Source of the DNA: CAVQAH01 sp963784195
Lineage (GTDB): Bacteria > Acidobacteriota > Vicinamibacteria > Vicinamibacterales > 2-12-FULL-66-21
Direction: 5' to 3'
Assembly: GCA_963784195.1 (NCBI GenBank)
Contig: CAWARA010000005.1
Location: forward strand, 12,123-76,122
Length of the DNA: 64,000 bases
In this document: positions 20,748 through 31,086 of the stretch, one piece after another
How positions within the stretch are numbered: the first letter of the stretch is position 1
Layout: each line of letters starts with the position of its first letter
The notes under the pieces: model-generated
The model's input: the letters and a program-made list of their open reading frames with translations, nothing else
Databases searched by the model: none
What the model was told of the DNA's origin: nothing
Position numbers and translations under genes: made by a program

Positions 20748-21689
20748 CTACGCCGCAGGTTTGCGGACGCTCGCCACAAACAGCGCAGGACCCTTGGCGT
20801 CCGAATCCAGTGGTAGTGTGACGATCCTGGCGTCGTTGAGTCCCGCTTGCGCGAGCATTTTCTTCATCTGCCCTTCATCGAACCCCAGCCACACATGGCC
20901 CATCTGATGGCGATACTCTTCGCGGTCGTGGGGGAGCATGTCGCAGATCAGCAAACGGCCGCCCGGTTTCAGCACGCGACCGGCTTCGGCAAGCGCGGCT
21001 GCCGGATCCGGCAGGTGATGGAGCACGAGGAGTAGCGTCGCGGCATCGAGCTCGGCATCGTCAATCGGCACCGCCTCGAGCTCGCCGCGACGGACGTCGA
21101 CGTTCGCAAAATCCTGCAGACGCCGACGCGCGGTCTGCAACATGTCGTTCGACCGGTCGACCGCAATCACTCGTGCGACGAAGGGAGCGAGCGCTGCGGC
21201 AACCTGACCGGTGCCGCATCCGAGATCGCCGATCACCCACTTCGCGTCGAGCAGGCCTGGAAGCGCGAGCAAGTGAGACGACCGCCCGAACATTTCTTGC
21301 CGGAGCCGGTCCCATTGTCCGGCGGCTGACTCGAAGAACTCCTGAGACTTGGTCTGACGACGCGCCAGCACGCTCGACAGGCGTCGCGCGTCCTGATCGG
21401 CGCCCGGCGTTGTTGCCACCTGCTCGCGGAGGAGCGACCAGAGCCGCCGCGTGACCGGGCCGCGATCGTCGAGTGCGAGCGTGTAGAAGCGGCTCGTGCC
21501 GTCGCGGCGCGAGCTCACCCAGCTGGCGTCGGAGAGCGTTTTCAGGTGGCGGCTGACCGTCGACTGGGGCAGCTGAAGGATGGTGCAGAGCTCCGACACC
21601 GTCAGCTCGTGGCGCTCGAGGAGCAACAGCATGCGGCTCCGCGTCGCATCGGCGAGGGTCGTCAGGTCGTCGAAAATTGCGACATCCAT
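20748..21689 (-). CDS. ArsR-type HTH fused to SAM-dependent methyltransferase
   Basis: A 313-residue two-domain protein from ATG 21689. Residues 1-95 are an ArsR/SmtB winged helix (LADATRSRMLLLLERHELTV, then LQLPQSTVSRHLKTLSDASW). There is no metal-binding Cys/His cluster in the recognition helix. Residues about 110-305 are a class I methyltransferase: motif I VIGDLGCGTGQVAAAL, acidic VIAVDRSNDML, and LLLVLHHLPDPAAALAEAGR. Such fusions are often annotated as metalloregulators. The neighbour ahcY consumes the methylation product SAH, and ArsR-family SahR proteins control SAH/SAM recycling genes in other bacteria, so a SAM/SAH-sensing role is a fair inference. The methyl acceptor is unknown. 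Confidence 0.87.
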   Translation of the reverse strand: MDVAIFDDLTTLADATRSRMLLLLERHELTVSELCTILQLPQSTVSRHLKTLSDASWVSSRRDGTSRFYTLALDDRGPVTRRLWSLLREQVATTPGADQDARRLSSVLARRQTKSQEFFESAAGQWDRLRQEMFGRSSHLLALPGLLDAKWVIGDLGCGTGQVAAALAPFVARVIAVDRSNDMLQTARRRLQDFANVDVRRGELEAVPIDDAELDAATLLLVLHHLPDPAAALAEAGRVLKPGGRLLICDMLPHDREEYRHQMGHVWLGFDEGQMKKMLAQAGLNDARIVTLPLDSDAKGPALFVASVRKPAA

Positions 21690-21746
21690 CCGTATATCCG
21701 GATGTAATGCTACATCATTTGCGCAACCCCTGCAACTTCCCGCAAC

Positions 21747-21785
21747 AGGTGGCTGGCACCTGCCCCGGGAAGGTGCCAGCCACCT
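21747..21785. repeat. Perfect 15-bp-arm palindrome in a divergent promoter gap
   Basis: AGGTGGCTGGCACCT (21747-21761), a 9-base loop, then the exact complement (21771-21785). It lies between the divergent ArsR-methyltransferase and sulfatase-TPR genes, about 60 bp from the ArsR start. Operator or dispersed REP-like palindrome. Confidence 0.85.
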
Positions 21786-21905
21786 ATTCGCTGAAAGTTC
21801 GCTATGTGCAGAAATTGCAACTACTTGGAGCCGGAACGCCGGGCGGGACCGACTGTGACAGGTCATCAGTGAGGCGCTCGTATATGCTTGTCGAAGGCCT
21901 AACGC

Positions 21906-23973
21906 GTGAAGCGGTACTTTCTCGGATCGGCTCTGCTCCTGGCGGGAATCGTCATCTATTTCGCCATCCGATCGGGCTCGACCCCGCCGCCAGCCTCTTC
22001 CCAGCCCGCCGCCAGGCCCAGCATCGTCTTCATCACCATCGACACGCTCCGCGCCGATCGGCTCGGCCGCGGGCTCACGCCTGCGCTGGACGGCCTGAGT
22101 GCATCCGGCGTTCGCTTCCTCAACGCCCGCGCTACCGTTCCGCTGACGCTGCCCTCGCACGTTTCGATCATGACCGGCACCCTGCCACCAGAGCACGGCG
22201 TCCGCGAGAACGGTGTGATCTTTCGCCATGGTGTCGAACCAATCGCGCGAACACTGCGCACGAACGGCTATCAAACGGCGGCCTTCGTTGGCGCTTACGT
22301 GCTCGATCGGCGCTTCGGCCTTGCCGAGGGCTTCGATATTTATGACGACAAGGTCCGTCGCGATCCCGATGCGATGGGCCGCCTCGAGGCTGAACGTCGC
22401 GGCTCCGAGGTCGTCGATGCGGCACTGGCGTGGCTCGATCAGGCACGGACGCCCTTCTTCCTCTGGATTCACCTCTACGATCCGCATGCGCCGTACGTCG
22501 CGCCGCCCGAATTCGTCGCGAAGGCCGGCGGCAACGCGTACGACGGCGAGGTCGCGTACTCGGATGCGCAGGCCGGGCGTCTGCTCCAGCGTCTTCGCGA
22601 TCGCGGGTACAGCGATCGCACCGTCATCGCGGTCATGGGCGATCACGGCGAAGGGCTCGGCGACCATGGCGAGCAGACCCACGGCATGCTCGCCTACGAT
22701 GCCACGCTGCGTGTTCCGCTCGTGATCGCCGGTCCAGGCATCTCGCCCGGTCGAGATTTCGACACCTGTGTCCCTGGCTGACGTGGCCCCGACCATCCTC
22801 CGACACGCAGGGATCGGCTCACCCTCAGCGGACGCGGTCAACTTGCTGGAGACCGCCGCCAGGGAACGTGACGTCTACAGCGAATCGGAGTACGGGCAGA
22901 CCGCCGGCTGGCATCCCATCGCGTCGCTGTCAGGCGAGCAGTGGAAGCTCGTCCTCTCGTCCGAGACCGAGCTCTACGACCTGAAATCAGATCCTGCTGA
23001 AGGCCGGAACGTCGCCGCCGATCACGATGGGATCGTGCAGGGCATGACGACGAGACTGCAGGCGATGAAGGCGGTAAAGGCCGCGCAGCCGTCGTCGAAG
23101 GCTATCAGCACGGAGGCGAGCGAGCGCCTGAGGGCTCTCGGCTACGCGAGCGGCGGTCCTGTTGCTCCGGTCGCGGCGGGCGCACCGAATCCTGCTCGCG
23201 TGATTGACGCGTGGAACCGGTTCGAGTCCGCGCTGACGGAACTCAATGCCGGACGTGCCTCCTCGGCCTTGCCGGCGCTGCGCGAGCTCGCGACCCGATT
23301 TCCTGCGGGGCCAGTTTTTCAATCGACATATGCGAGAGCGCTGATGGATGCCGGGCAGGCCAGCGAGGCTCTCCGCGTGTATCGAGCCGCGGTCGAGCGC
23401 TGGCCATCGGATGCGACCCTGTATCACGAGCTCGCGGTCGCCGCGCGAACCGCGGGACATGCCGACGAAGCGCGCCGCGCTGAGGAAGCCGCGCTGGCGG
23501 TTGAAGCGAACAATCCGGCAGCCTTGAACGGACTCGGACTCATCCATGCTGACGCGGGACGCGCATCCGAAGCGGCGCCATTCTTCGAGCGCGCCGCGCA
23601 GGCGGATCCGTCGAACGCCTCCTACTGGGCCAACCTCGGGAATGCCCGGCGCGAGCTTGGTTCGCTCGCGCAGGCCGAGACCGCGTATCGTCGCGCGCTC
23701 GATGCCGATCCCGCGCACGCTGACGCGGCCAACGGGCTCGGCGTGCTGCTGGTGCAGGGCGGACGTCCCGCTGAGGCGATTCCCTGGTTCGAGTTGGCGC
23801 TGAAGTCCTCGTCAGACTTTCACGAGGCGCGACTGAATCTGGGGATTGCGTATCAGGAGAGCGGGCAGAGGGACAGGGCCGTGGCGGTGTATCGCGAGCT
23901 GATCGCGCAAGCGCCGGCTGCGGGGCGAGAAGCGAAGGCCGCGCGGGAGTTGCTTAAGTCGATGGGGGGCTGA
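21906..23973 (+). CDS. Sulfatase-like hydrolase with C-terminal TPR repeats, one frameshift
   Basis: Membrane-anchored alkaline-phosphatase-superfamily protein of about 688 residues starting at GTG 21906 (N-terminal anchor FLGSALLLAGIVIYFAI). Metal-site segments FITIDTLRADRLG, VMGDHGEGLGDHGE and THGMLAYDATLRVPLVI are clear. At the nucleophile position the C/S-x-P-S-R sulfatase motif is replaced by PLTLPSH, so a Thr probably serves as nucleophile, as in phosphodiesterase-type relatives. The frame changes near 22770, within FDTCV and before SLADVAPTILRHAGI. Residues from about 410 form six or so TPR units (GLGLIHADAGRASEAAPFFE etc.). Paralogue of the protein at 49283-51148. Substrate unknown. 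Confidence 0.82.
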
Positions 23974-23993
23974 CACCTGCCGTCACACGTGCG

Positions 23994-24084
23994 AACACGA
24001 CGAGCACGACGACGCGACGAACACGACGACTGATCTGGTGGCTTTTCTTGACGTCGTGTCGTCGTGACCGTCGTGCTCGTCGCG
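23994..24084. repeat. CGACGA-type inverted repeat hairpin
   Basis: Left arm (about 23994-24030) GCACGACGACGCGACGAACAC-like; right arm (about 24051-24084) CGTCGTGTCGTCGTGACCG-like. It sits about 20 bp after the sulfatase-TPR stop, in the convergent gap before the TonB receptor. Confidence 0.75.
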
Positions 24085-24167
24085 CCCAGCCGTGAGCGTC
24101 GACACGGTCCGGCTAAAGCCGGGACACCACGAACGAGTCCGGCTGAAGTCGGACACTGCGAGTTACC

Positions 24168-24205
24168 AAAAGAAAAGGGGCGCCCGGGAAAACCCGGACG
24201 CCCCT
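24168..24205 (-). terminator. Rho-independent terminator of the TonB receptor gene
   Basis: On the minus strand a 13-bp stem (AGGGGCGTCCGGG / CCCGGGCGCCCCT, one G-U pair) with a TTTT loop is followed by TTTTCTTTTGG. It begins about 20 bp after the receptor stop at 24227. This is the clearest intrinsic terminator in the window. Confidence 0.9.
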
Positions 24206-24226
24206 CCTCCAGAACCGACGATCTGA

Positions 24227-27176
24227 CTAGAACGAGAAGCGGAACCCGAGCTGACCGACGCGCTGCTCCGGCTGCTGGAAGTCGCCGGAGAAGTTGGTCG
24301 GCTGCATGAAGTCCGGGTTCGGAAGGCCCGTGCCAAGCAGCCGCGTGGCGGTGAAGGCGGACGGGTTCTTCGCGTTGAGCACGTTGAACAGCTCGCCGAT
24401 CGCCTCGATGCGCGACGAGCCCCACAGACGGAACCCGTACGACAGGCGCAGGTTCATCTGTGACCGCCATGCGCCGCGCCCGCAGTTGTAGGTCTCGCAC
24501 GGACCGATGTCCTTCGGCGCGTTGCCGACGCCGTCGTACTGATACGCCCGCTCGGGAATATCGTTGATCTCGCCGTTCAGGTTACGTATCGATACCTTCC
24601 GTGGTGGACACGGGCAGCGGCGACCGGAACGTGTAGACCGGCGCGACGGTAAAGCCCTTCACCTGCCAGATTGCGGAGATGGTACCGGCGTGCCGCGAGT
24701 CGGTCGTGCTCGTCGGACCGAACACCCGCGGGTCGTCGTAGAGCAGCTCGGCTTCCTGAATGTTGTTGCGAATTCAGCTGATCGACAGACGTGCCAATCG
24801 TCGCTCTTCGCCTCGGCCAGCGTGTAGTTCACGTTGAACTGGAGCCCGTTCGACATGCGGCGACGCAGGCCGAGAATCAGCGCCGTGTACTCGCTTTCAC
24901 CCAGGCTCACTGCCGGACGCGTGCCCGGGGCGTTCGGCTGCAGGTTGAGGAATTCCAGGCGGCGCGGCGCACCAGGCTGACCCACCGGACGCGTGTTGAT
25001 TCGCGGGCGTACGTTGAGGTCACGCCCGTCGTTGCGAACGAAGTCCGCCACCAGCACCGTGCTGTTGTTGAACTGGTGCGACCAGCCGAACGCGGTCTGC
25101 CGCGTGTACGGCATCTGGAGCCGCGGATCGACCCACTGGCCCCAGAGCGGCAACACGTCGGGATTTGACTCGATTCTGACTCGCGATGTTCGAGATCGGC
25201 TGCCCGAAGCGGTAGAACGAGCCATCCGGGATTGCGGATGCCCGTCGGCACATCAACGTTGAAGACGACGCCCGAACCGATACCCGTCGCGTCGATGCCG
25301 GGGAAGAGTGCGTTGGAGTTCGTGTACCCCATGTCGGTGTAGATGCCCCAGCCGCCGCGGATGACATCACGGCCGTCGCCGCGCAGGTCATAGGCAAAGC
25401 CCAGGCGCGGCTGCCAGTTGTTCGTGTCTTCCTTCGGTTCGAGCCCCGCGTTCTCGAGGCCCTTGATCCCCGCGAGCAGTCCGGCGCGGCCCGCTGCCTG
25501 CACCTTCACGAAGTTTGGGTTCAACGACTGGTCGAATTGGAGGCCGTCGATGAGGTCGTAGCGCAGGCCCAGGTTCAGTGTCAGCCGACTGGTGAGGCGC
25601 CAGTCGTCCTGAACGTAGAACGCATACTGATCGAGCGGGATCTGTCGCTTCGTCGGCACCACCACTCCTGGTCACGGTGTTCAGCGGTCCGTTCACATCG
25701 TTGTCGAGGTGGTTGTAGGTGTAGTCGTTCGTGGCGGTATTGAAGGTGATGAACAGATGCGGCTCGTGAATGTAGTTCACACCCGCCTTCATGTCGTGGC
25801 CCAGGCCGCCCATGCCCGACAAGCTCCACGAGAAGTCATTGCGGAACTGATACTTCTTCTGTTCGGTCGTCTGCGGCGTGTTGCCGTTCTGCCCGATGGT
25901 GACGCCATTGCGGAAGATCTGGGTCGGATCGCTGCTGTTAGCGCCGATGTGGTTGCGGAAGTCGGCGTACTGGAAGATGAACTCGTTGAGCTTCGTCCCG
26001 CCAAGCACCCAGTTGTGATTCACGTTAAAGGAATTGAAGTCGTTCGCGCTCGTGCCCCAGTTACTCTCGACGGCCAGCGGATCGGCACCGTACGGCTGGG
26101 TGTTCTCGTTGCGCCCGTACCGCACCGACATGTAGTGCTGCGGATTCAGGTTCATCGTGCCCTTGACGGTCAGCAGCGTCTCGCGATAGGGCGTGGCGAA
26201 TGTGCCGTCCTCGTTCGGGAAGAGTCCCTGCGTGTCCACGACCTGGAAGGTGTCCTGCTGCGTCCGCTCGTACGCACCGAAGTAGTGGACGCGGTCGCGC
26301 ACGATCGGTCCGCCGAACGAGCCGCCGTACTGATACCGGCGATAGTCCTGCTTCTCGCTGTCGCTGTCCTTCTCGGTCTGCGTCATCGAGTTCATCGAGT
26401 CGTCGCGCAGCAGCGTGAACCAGCTGCCCTGCATCTGGTTGGTGCCGCTCTTGGTCACGATGTTCATGACGCCGCCGTTGCTGCGGCCGTACTCGGCCTT
26501 GTAGCGGGAGGTGACGAAGTTGAACTCCTGGATCGCCTCGAGCGGGAAAAGCTGCAGGAGCCCGCCGACGGTGTCGTCGTTGTTGTCACCGCCGTCGATC
26601 TGGTAGTTCAGGTTGCGGCCGTTGCCGCCCCCGATCTGCGGCGAGTACTGCGTGCTCTTCGTGGGGTCAGTGTGGAAACCCATCGTGACGCCCGGAATCG
26701 TTGCGGCCAGGTTCGCGAACTGCCGGCCGTTCAGGGGCATGTTCTCGATGCGCGCGACGTCGACGACGCCGCCGACTGAGGACGCGCCGGTCTCGATGAG
26801 CGGGGATTCACCCGTGACCGTGACGGTTTCCGACACGGACGCCAGCTGCAGAGTCATCGCGACCGTGAGCGTCTGGCCGACGCTGACCTCGATGCCCTTG
26901 TTCTCGACCTTCTGGAACCCCGCGAGCTCCGCGGTGAGGTCGTACGTGCCGATCGGCAGCGCCGTCAGCCGGTAGATGCCCTGCGACATCCGACACGTCG
27001 CTGCGGGTGAAGCCCGTCGCGGCGTTCTTGCCGGTCACGGTGACACCCGGAACCGCAGCGCCCTGTCCGTCAACGATCTGACCGGTGATATTCCCGGTCG
27101 TCTGCTGCGCCAGCGCCGGCGTTGCGACCAACGCCAGTGCAAGCAGGGCAAACATCGCCCAGCTCAGTCTTCTCAT
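24227..27176 (-). pseudogene. TonB-dependent receptor (Oar-like) with carboxypeptidase-regulatory domain, multiple frameshifts
   Basis: Outer-membrane receptor of about 980 residues when fragments are joined. It starts at ATG 27176 with GGAGGGG upstream and a signal peptide (MFALLALALVATPALAQ). The regulatory domain (GNITGQIVDGQGAAVPGVTV) breaks near 26990; the plug and barrel continue at 26989-25660 (VSETVTVTGESPLIETGASS, NVNHNWVLGGTKLNEFIFQY), 25665-25215, 25170-24780, 24780-24580 and 24457-24227. The last ends LGFRFSF, a proper barrel terminus with C-terminal Phe. At least five frame changes are needed. Such receptors import oligosaccharides or other large ligands; the ligand is not evident. 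Confidence 0.82.
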
Positions 27177-27200
27177 CAGGCCCCTCCACACACGAGTTGT

Positions 27201-27230
27201 TAGAAAAGGAAACGGCGCGAAATCGCGCCG
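27201..27230 (-). terminator. Hairpin plus U-rich tract in the TonB receptor leader
   Basis: On the minus strand CGGCGCG-ATTT-CGCGCCG (27230-27213) is followed by TTTCCTTTTCT (to about 27202), a terminator-like shape only 25 bp before the receptor start. It could end transcripts of the kinase gene upstream (stop at 27498) or attenuate the receptor gene. Confidence 0.6.
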
Positions 27231-27497
27231 GTTGGTCAATCAGCAAATCCCAGACCGGATCAGTTACGGTGATGAATTGCGTTCGTAACTGGTTGAACGG
27301 CCTGTTTTTGTCCGTCAGTGACGCGGTGGTGAACGGTGTGACGAATGGCAGCAATCCAACTGTTCGGTGGACCAGTATACGGTTTTTTGGATTAGACGAG
27401 GCTGACGAGCTCGTGACCAGGTCCTGGGCACGGCCAGGTTGGGAGGCGAGACAAGCCTCATCGACCCGAGTAGACGCCTGTTTTAAGGGTTAACCGA
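27231..27497. other. Gap between kinase 3' end and TonB leader
   Basis: This stretch is AT-richer than its surroundings (for example CCTGTTTTTGTCCGTCAG). It presumably contains the receptor promoter on the minus strand, but I could not assign -35/-10 boxes. No conserved coding sequence seen. Confidence 0.4.
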
Positions 27498-29190
27498 TCA
27501 CTCCATCCCATCGGCTTTTGGGGCCCGCTGGCCGGGCGCTGACATCGGTCCATCTTCGTGCGAACGCTCGGGCGAGGGCGGCGATTGACGAGACGGCTCC
27601 AGCGGAAGAGTGAACACGAGGCGGACGCCCTGTGGACTCGAATCGAGCACGAGATTCCCCCCCAACTCGCGCACGCGTTCTTTGAGCGAGTGGGGTCCGA
27701 CACCCATTTCGTTCAACGCGGCCAAATCGTACTTGCCGGTGAACGGGAAAGCCCTGCCCATCGTCCATCACCTCAATCCGCACGTGGGAATCGTCGAACC
27801 GCCAGATCAACGGTCACCAACGAGGCCTGTGCATGGCGGGCGGCGTTCATCAGAGCTTCATTGACCAGACGGAGAATGTCTTGCTGAATTGGTGCGAGGC
27901 CGCGCTGTCGGCGGCCGACACCCGGAAACGGGCTTCCAGACCCCAATGCCGCTCGACACGCTGACAGAGGTCTTCAAGGCCTGGAGCCAGGCCACCCTCG
28001 AAGGTGCGGTCGCTGGTCGGAGACGGGCGCAGACTGGCGATGAATTTGCGCAAGCGGCGCTGTTCGTTGGCGAGCGTCTCCTGGGCCTCCTGAAGTCCGC
28101 GTTCGCCGCAAGGGGTTCGGTATCGGACAGTTGTCGAGCTGTATGCAGCTGCATCGCGACGCTGGCGAGCGACTGCAGCACGCTGTCGTGGAGGTTGCGC
28201 GCCAGCCGGATCTGTTCCTCCGTTGCGACAGCTTCACGAAGCCGCGCCAACAGGTGAAAGTGCTCCAACGTGGCGGTCACCAGGCGTGCGGCGACCTCTC
28301 CCAGCTCGACGTCATCCAGCGCGAGCCGCGCTTGTCCAGGCACAACAGACTGCCGTCGATGCCCTGGCCTCTAATCAACCAGGCCGAGGCGAGGTGCGCG
28401 CTGAAGCGCTCGACGAGCAAGGGTGGCAGGGGCCCGTGGTGCCACCGCCGGCGCGAAGCTGCGCATCCTGTGGCGTGGCTGGCGGACGCCATCGCCTTCT
28501 TGACGGTTGGTGGCGGGCGTGGATCGCGGCCCCCTGAGCGACTGAAACATGCTCGACGGTTCACGACTCCAAATGAAAGCCCCAGCGTGCCACACAGCAA
28601 TGTTCGCCGATGGCTCGCCGGCCTGTTCCCAGATCAGCACCAGGCGCGGCGTGCGCAGAACGCCGGCGCCGCGGCGAGAACATCCCTCAACACGGCTTGC
28701 TGTTCTCCAGCGGCCATAGGCGACCATCCCGCAAGGATGCTATCTCGCGATGCGCACGCTGATCTTGTGCCCCCCAATAACCCACGAGGCTCGCGATACA
28801 AATCATGTACGCGCCTTGCACGGCGAATCGCTGCAGGTCGAACACCGGCTCGCGCGCTGCCTCGATGACACCCACGGCGAACAACGACATTGCGGCGACG
28901 GTCGTCCAAAAAGTCCCACGCCAGCCCCAGTGCAAGTTTGCGTAGACGAGCGAAAAGACAAAGAAGGCGAGAACAGGGCTCGTGGGTCCCCTGGCGAACG
29001 CGAGCATGAGTGCGAACATGGCCAGGTCGATCACGAGAGTCCTCACCGTCCAGCGCTTCGCTCGTGAGCGGGGGAGCACGCCCAGCACGAACAGCGTGAC
29101 GGCGTGCACCGCGTAAGCCACGACCATCAAACGAAGGCGAGGGTCAGTGGCAGGTGGGGAGGGGTCCGACCAGATTGCCTGGATAGACAC
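27498..29190 (-). pseudogene. NarL-type sensor histidine kinase, multiple frameshifts
   Basis: A membrane sensor kinase of about 560 residues if repaired. The N-terminal fragment (29190-28687) has about five hydrophobic helices (VAYAVHAVTLFVLGVLP, LVIDLAMFALMLAFA). The next pieces (28727-28371, then 28600-28277) look like a GAF-type sensor (RTPRLVLIWEQAGEP). The HisKA_3 core is at 28343-27858 (EEQIRLARNLHDSVLQSLAS), with His as the phosphorylation site. The HATPase end is in 27761-27498 (GPHSLKERVRELGGNLVLDS). At least four frame changes separate these. The NarL-type response regulator upstream on the same strand is the expected partner. Confidence 0.78.
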
Positions 29191-29354
29191 GGCGGCAAGT
29201 CCAACCCGTGCGCCGGCGACCAGACCGCTCGCGACGGCTCTGGGCCGGTCGTGACGTCGGGTGAGGGCCGAGAGGTTCGCGAGCGTCGTCGCCGAGGTCT
29301 GCCCGACGTCGCGGCGCGTGTGTACAATTCCTGCAGGTTCATTCTGGGGTCTGT

Positions 29355-29900
29355 ATGTCGAGTGAAAACTCTGTTGACGCTGCGCGACTGCCTGGACCGA
29401 GGAATGGTGCTCTCCTGGTGGGAGGCCATCGCCGTAACTCGTCGAGGTCGCCGGGCAAGTCAGGCGTTCAGCGGGCTCTCGTCACACCCGACGCCGGTCA
29501 CGTCGTCGTCAAGCCTGAAGGAGATGTGACAATCCTGCCGGGCAGTCCGATCCCTGAGCACCCAGTCATCCAGGCGGCCCGGTTGCTGAAGGGTCTGCTG
29601 AGGGAGACGCCCGCTCCGCCAGACCTACGCGACCTCGTAACGCAGAATCTGGGGCTCCCCCCTTCCTGTGCGTGGATTGAAGAGTTCGTTACCGCGCTGA
29701 GCTACTTCGAACGCCAAGTTCCAGACAGATCCTGCGAGCGCTGGCGAGCGCGCGCGACTGCGACGGGCTCCCGGCGACCACGGAGCCCGAGGCCAAGCCC
29801 GCTCGGCGATCGGGCGCCTGAGCAGTCGCAGCACACTGGTGCGACCGCATGTTTAACCGCGGCTACTAGACCAGCCCGATTTCGCGGGCATAGCGGGTGA
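29355..29900 (+). CDS. Hypothetical protein
   Basis: A 181-residue open frame from ATG 29355 whose 3' end overlaps the response regulator's 3' end by 35 bp. Residues about 45-120 look like genuine protein (VVKPEGDVTILPGSPIPEHP, AARLLKGLLRETPAPPDLRD, CAWIEEFVTALSYFE) with high-GC third positions; the last 55 residues are Arg/Pro-rich and look like out-of-frame translation, so the true gene may end near 29740 or be frameshifted. No family recognised. It separates the kinase from its response regulator. Confidence 0.4.
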   Translation: MSSENSVDAARLPGPRNGALLVGGHRRNSSRSPGKSGVQRALVTPDAGHVVVKPEGDVTILPGSPIPEHPVIQAARLLKGLLRETPAPPDLRDLVTQNLGLPPSCAWIEEFVTALSYFERQVPDRSCERWRARATATGSRRPRSPRPSPLGDRAPEQSQHTGATACLTAATRPARFRGHSG

Positions 29901-30504
29901 GCTCGAAACGGCTACCGACTTTCAACTTGCTGTAGACGTTGTGCAGGTGGAGCTTCACCGTGCCTTCCGAGATAAACAGTCGCTCAGCGACTTCGGCGTT
30001 GCGCAGGCCGGCGGCGGCCAGCCGGGTGACTTCGATTTCGCGTGCGGTGAGGATGGGTGACAAATGAGCAATCGCGGCTTCTCGCTGAAGCATTTCCTCC
30101 ATCGCCCGCCCGGCCAGCTCGGTCTCCACCCATCGGCCTCCCTCGTGCACCTTCCGGACGGCATGCAGTAACAGATGCGGCGCCATCTCCTTGAGCACAA
30201 CCCCCTGCACGCCGAGGCGAATCGCGTCGAGGACTTCGGTCTCGTCGACGGCGGCTGTCAGGACGACGACGCGGGTTCGAGGGCCGGATTTCTTCAGTTC
30301 CTGCAACACATCCAAGCCACTTTTTGGCGTCATCCGAAGGTCCAGGACCAGCACGTCCGGGCGTAATTCTCGCACGGCCTCGAGCGTTGCGGTGCCGTTG
30401 TCGTAGCTGCCCAGGACCTCGAATCCCGGATCTGACTCCAGCAGCTGCCTGAGCGCCATGAGCACAATCGGATGATCGTCGGCCAGGACAACACGAATCG
30501 GCAT
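29866..30504 (-). CDS. NarL/FixJ family response regulator
   Basis: Intact 212-residue regulator. Receiver domain 1-120: acidic pair in VVLADDHPIV, phosphoacceptor Asp in DVLVLDLRMTPKSG, Thr in VVVLTAAVDE, Lys in GVVLKEMAP. The LuxR-type HTH is at about 145-205 (LTAREIEVTRLAAAGLRNAE, then RLFISEGTVKLHLHNVYSKL). It should be phosphorylated by the histidine kinase downstream on the same strand. A consensus-like promoter lies just upstream. It is divergent from the glycan region, and the shared gap holds a twin palindrome, so it may control both itself and that region. Confidence 0.93.
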   Translation of the reverse strand: MPIRVVLADDHPIVLMALRQLLESDPGFEVLGSYDNGTATLEAVRELRPDVLVLDLRMTPKSGLDVLQELKKSGPRTRVVVLTAAVDETEVLDAIRLGVQGVVLKEMAPHLLLHAVRKVHEGGRWVETELAGRAMEEMLQREAAIAHLSPILTAREIEVTRLAAAGLRNAEVAERLFISEGTVKLHLHNVYSKLKVGSRFELTRYAREIGLV

Positions 30505-30530
30505 CGTGAAGGCGAACCTTCGTCTGTCGG

Positions 30531-30559
30531 ATTGTCAGCACGGTCTAGGTTCTTGTCAA
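30531..30559 (-). promoter_or_regulatory. Sigma-70-like promoter of the response regulator gene
   Basis: On the minus strand TTGACA (30559-30554), a 17-base spacer and GACAAT (30536-30531) precede the ATG at 30504 by 26 bp. The -35 box is a perfect match to consensus and the -10 box a fair one. Confidence 0.7.
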
Positions 30560-30613
30560 CGGTGAGGATCGTTGCGGAAGTGGCTTTCGATCGTCACGAA
30601 TGGCTCCATTTAC

Positions 30614-30649
30614 GCGTTTTCTTGAACGCTAGGGCGTTTTCTCGAACGC
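30614..30649. promoter_or_regulatory. Twin 16-bp palindromes, candidate operator
   Basis: GCGTTTTCTTGAACGC at 30614-30629 and GCGTTTTCTCGAACGC at 30634-30649. Each has dyad ends GCGTT/AACGC; centres are 20 bp apart, about two helical turns, so two dimers would bind on one face. They lie about 110 bp upstream of the response regulator and about 440 bp before the GH-GT2 gene. Confidence 0.65.
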
Positions 30650-30916
30650 CGCTTGGGTCTATACCCACTAAGCTATAGGCAATATACCTGACCGATGCAT
30701 TGAGATTCGGTTGTCGGACCTATATTGTTACTCTTCCGTCGCAACTAATTGGCGGCATCATGGACCCCCTCTCCCAACCTGATTTTTCGAATGCGGAGCC
30801 GGCGGAGCCATCAACAGATGTCACCTCGACGCCTGTTGGACGGGGTTCTGGCGGGGAGATCCGTTCAATCTCGTCGAGGTCAGGCCTGTAGGGATTTTGC
30901 CTCGGTGCCCGGAGCA

Positions 30917-31060
30917 ATGCTGCGCGTGCTCCAGGAAAGAGCCGTCGTCGATCGGAGGACCGACATGAAACCACAAAACGTTCCCTGGCTGCACAAGCGC
31001 CACCCGAACCTGGAGTTCATTCAAGGCGACGTCCGCGACGCGGACAGGCTCTGGCATTGA
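30917..31060 (+). pseudogene. Possible remnant of an NAD-dependent sugar epimerase
   Basis: A short frame ends with QNVPWLHKRHPNLEFIQGDV-RDADRL, resembling the start of extended-SDR sugar epimerases, where a beta strand with GDVRD binds the adenine end of NAD. The upstream Gly-rich motif and everything after the stop at 31060 are missing. If correct, it is a truncated relic at the head of the glycan region. Evidence is one short similarity only. Confidence 0.35.
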
Positions 31061-31086
31061 TATCGGCATGTGCGGAGCTGAACCCC

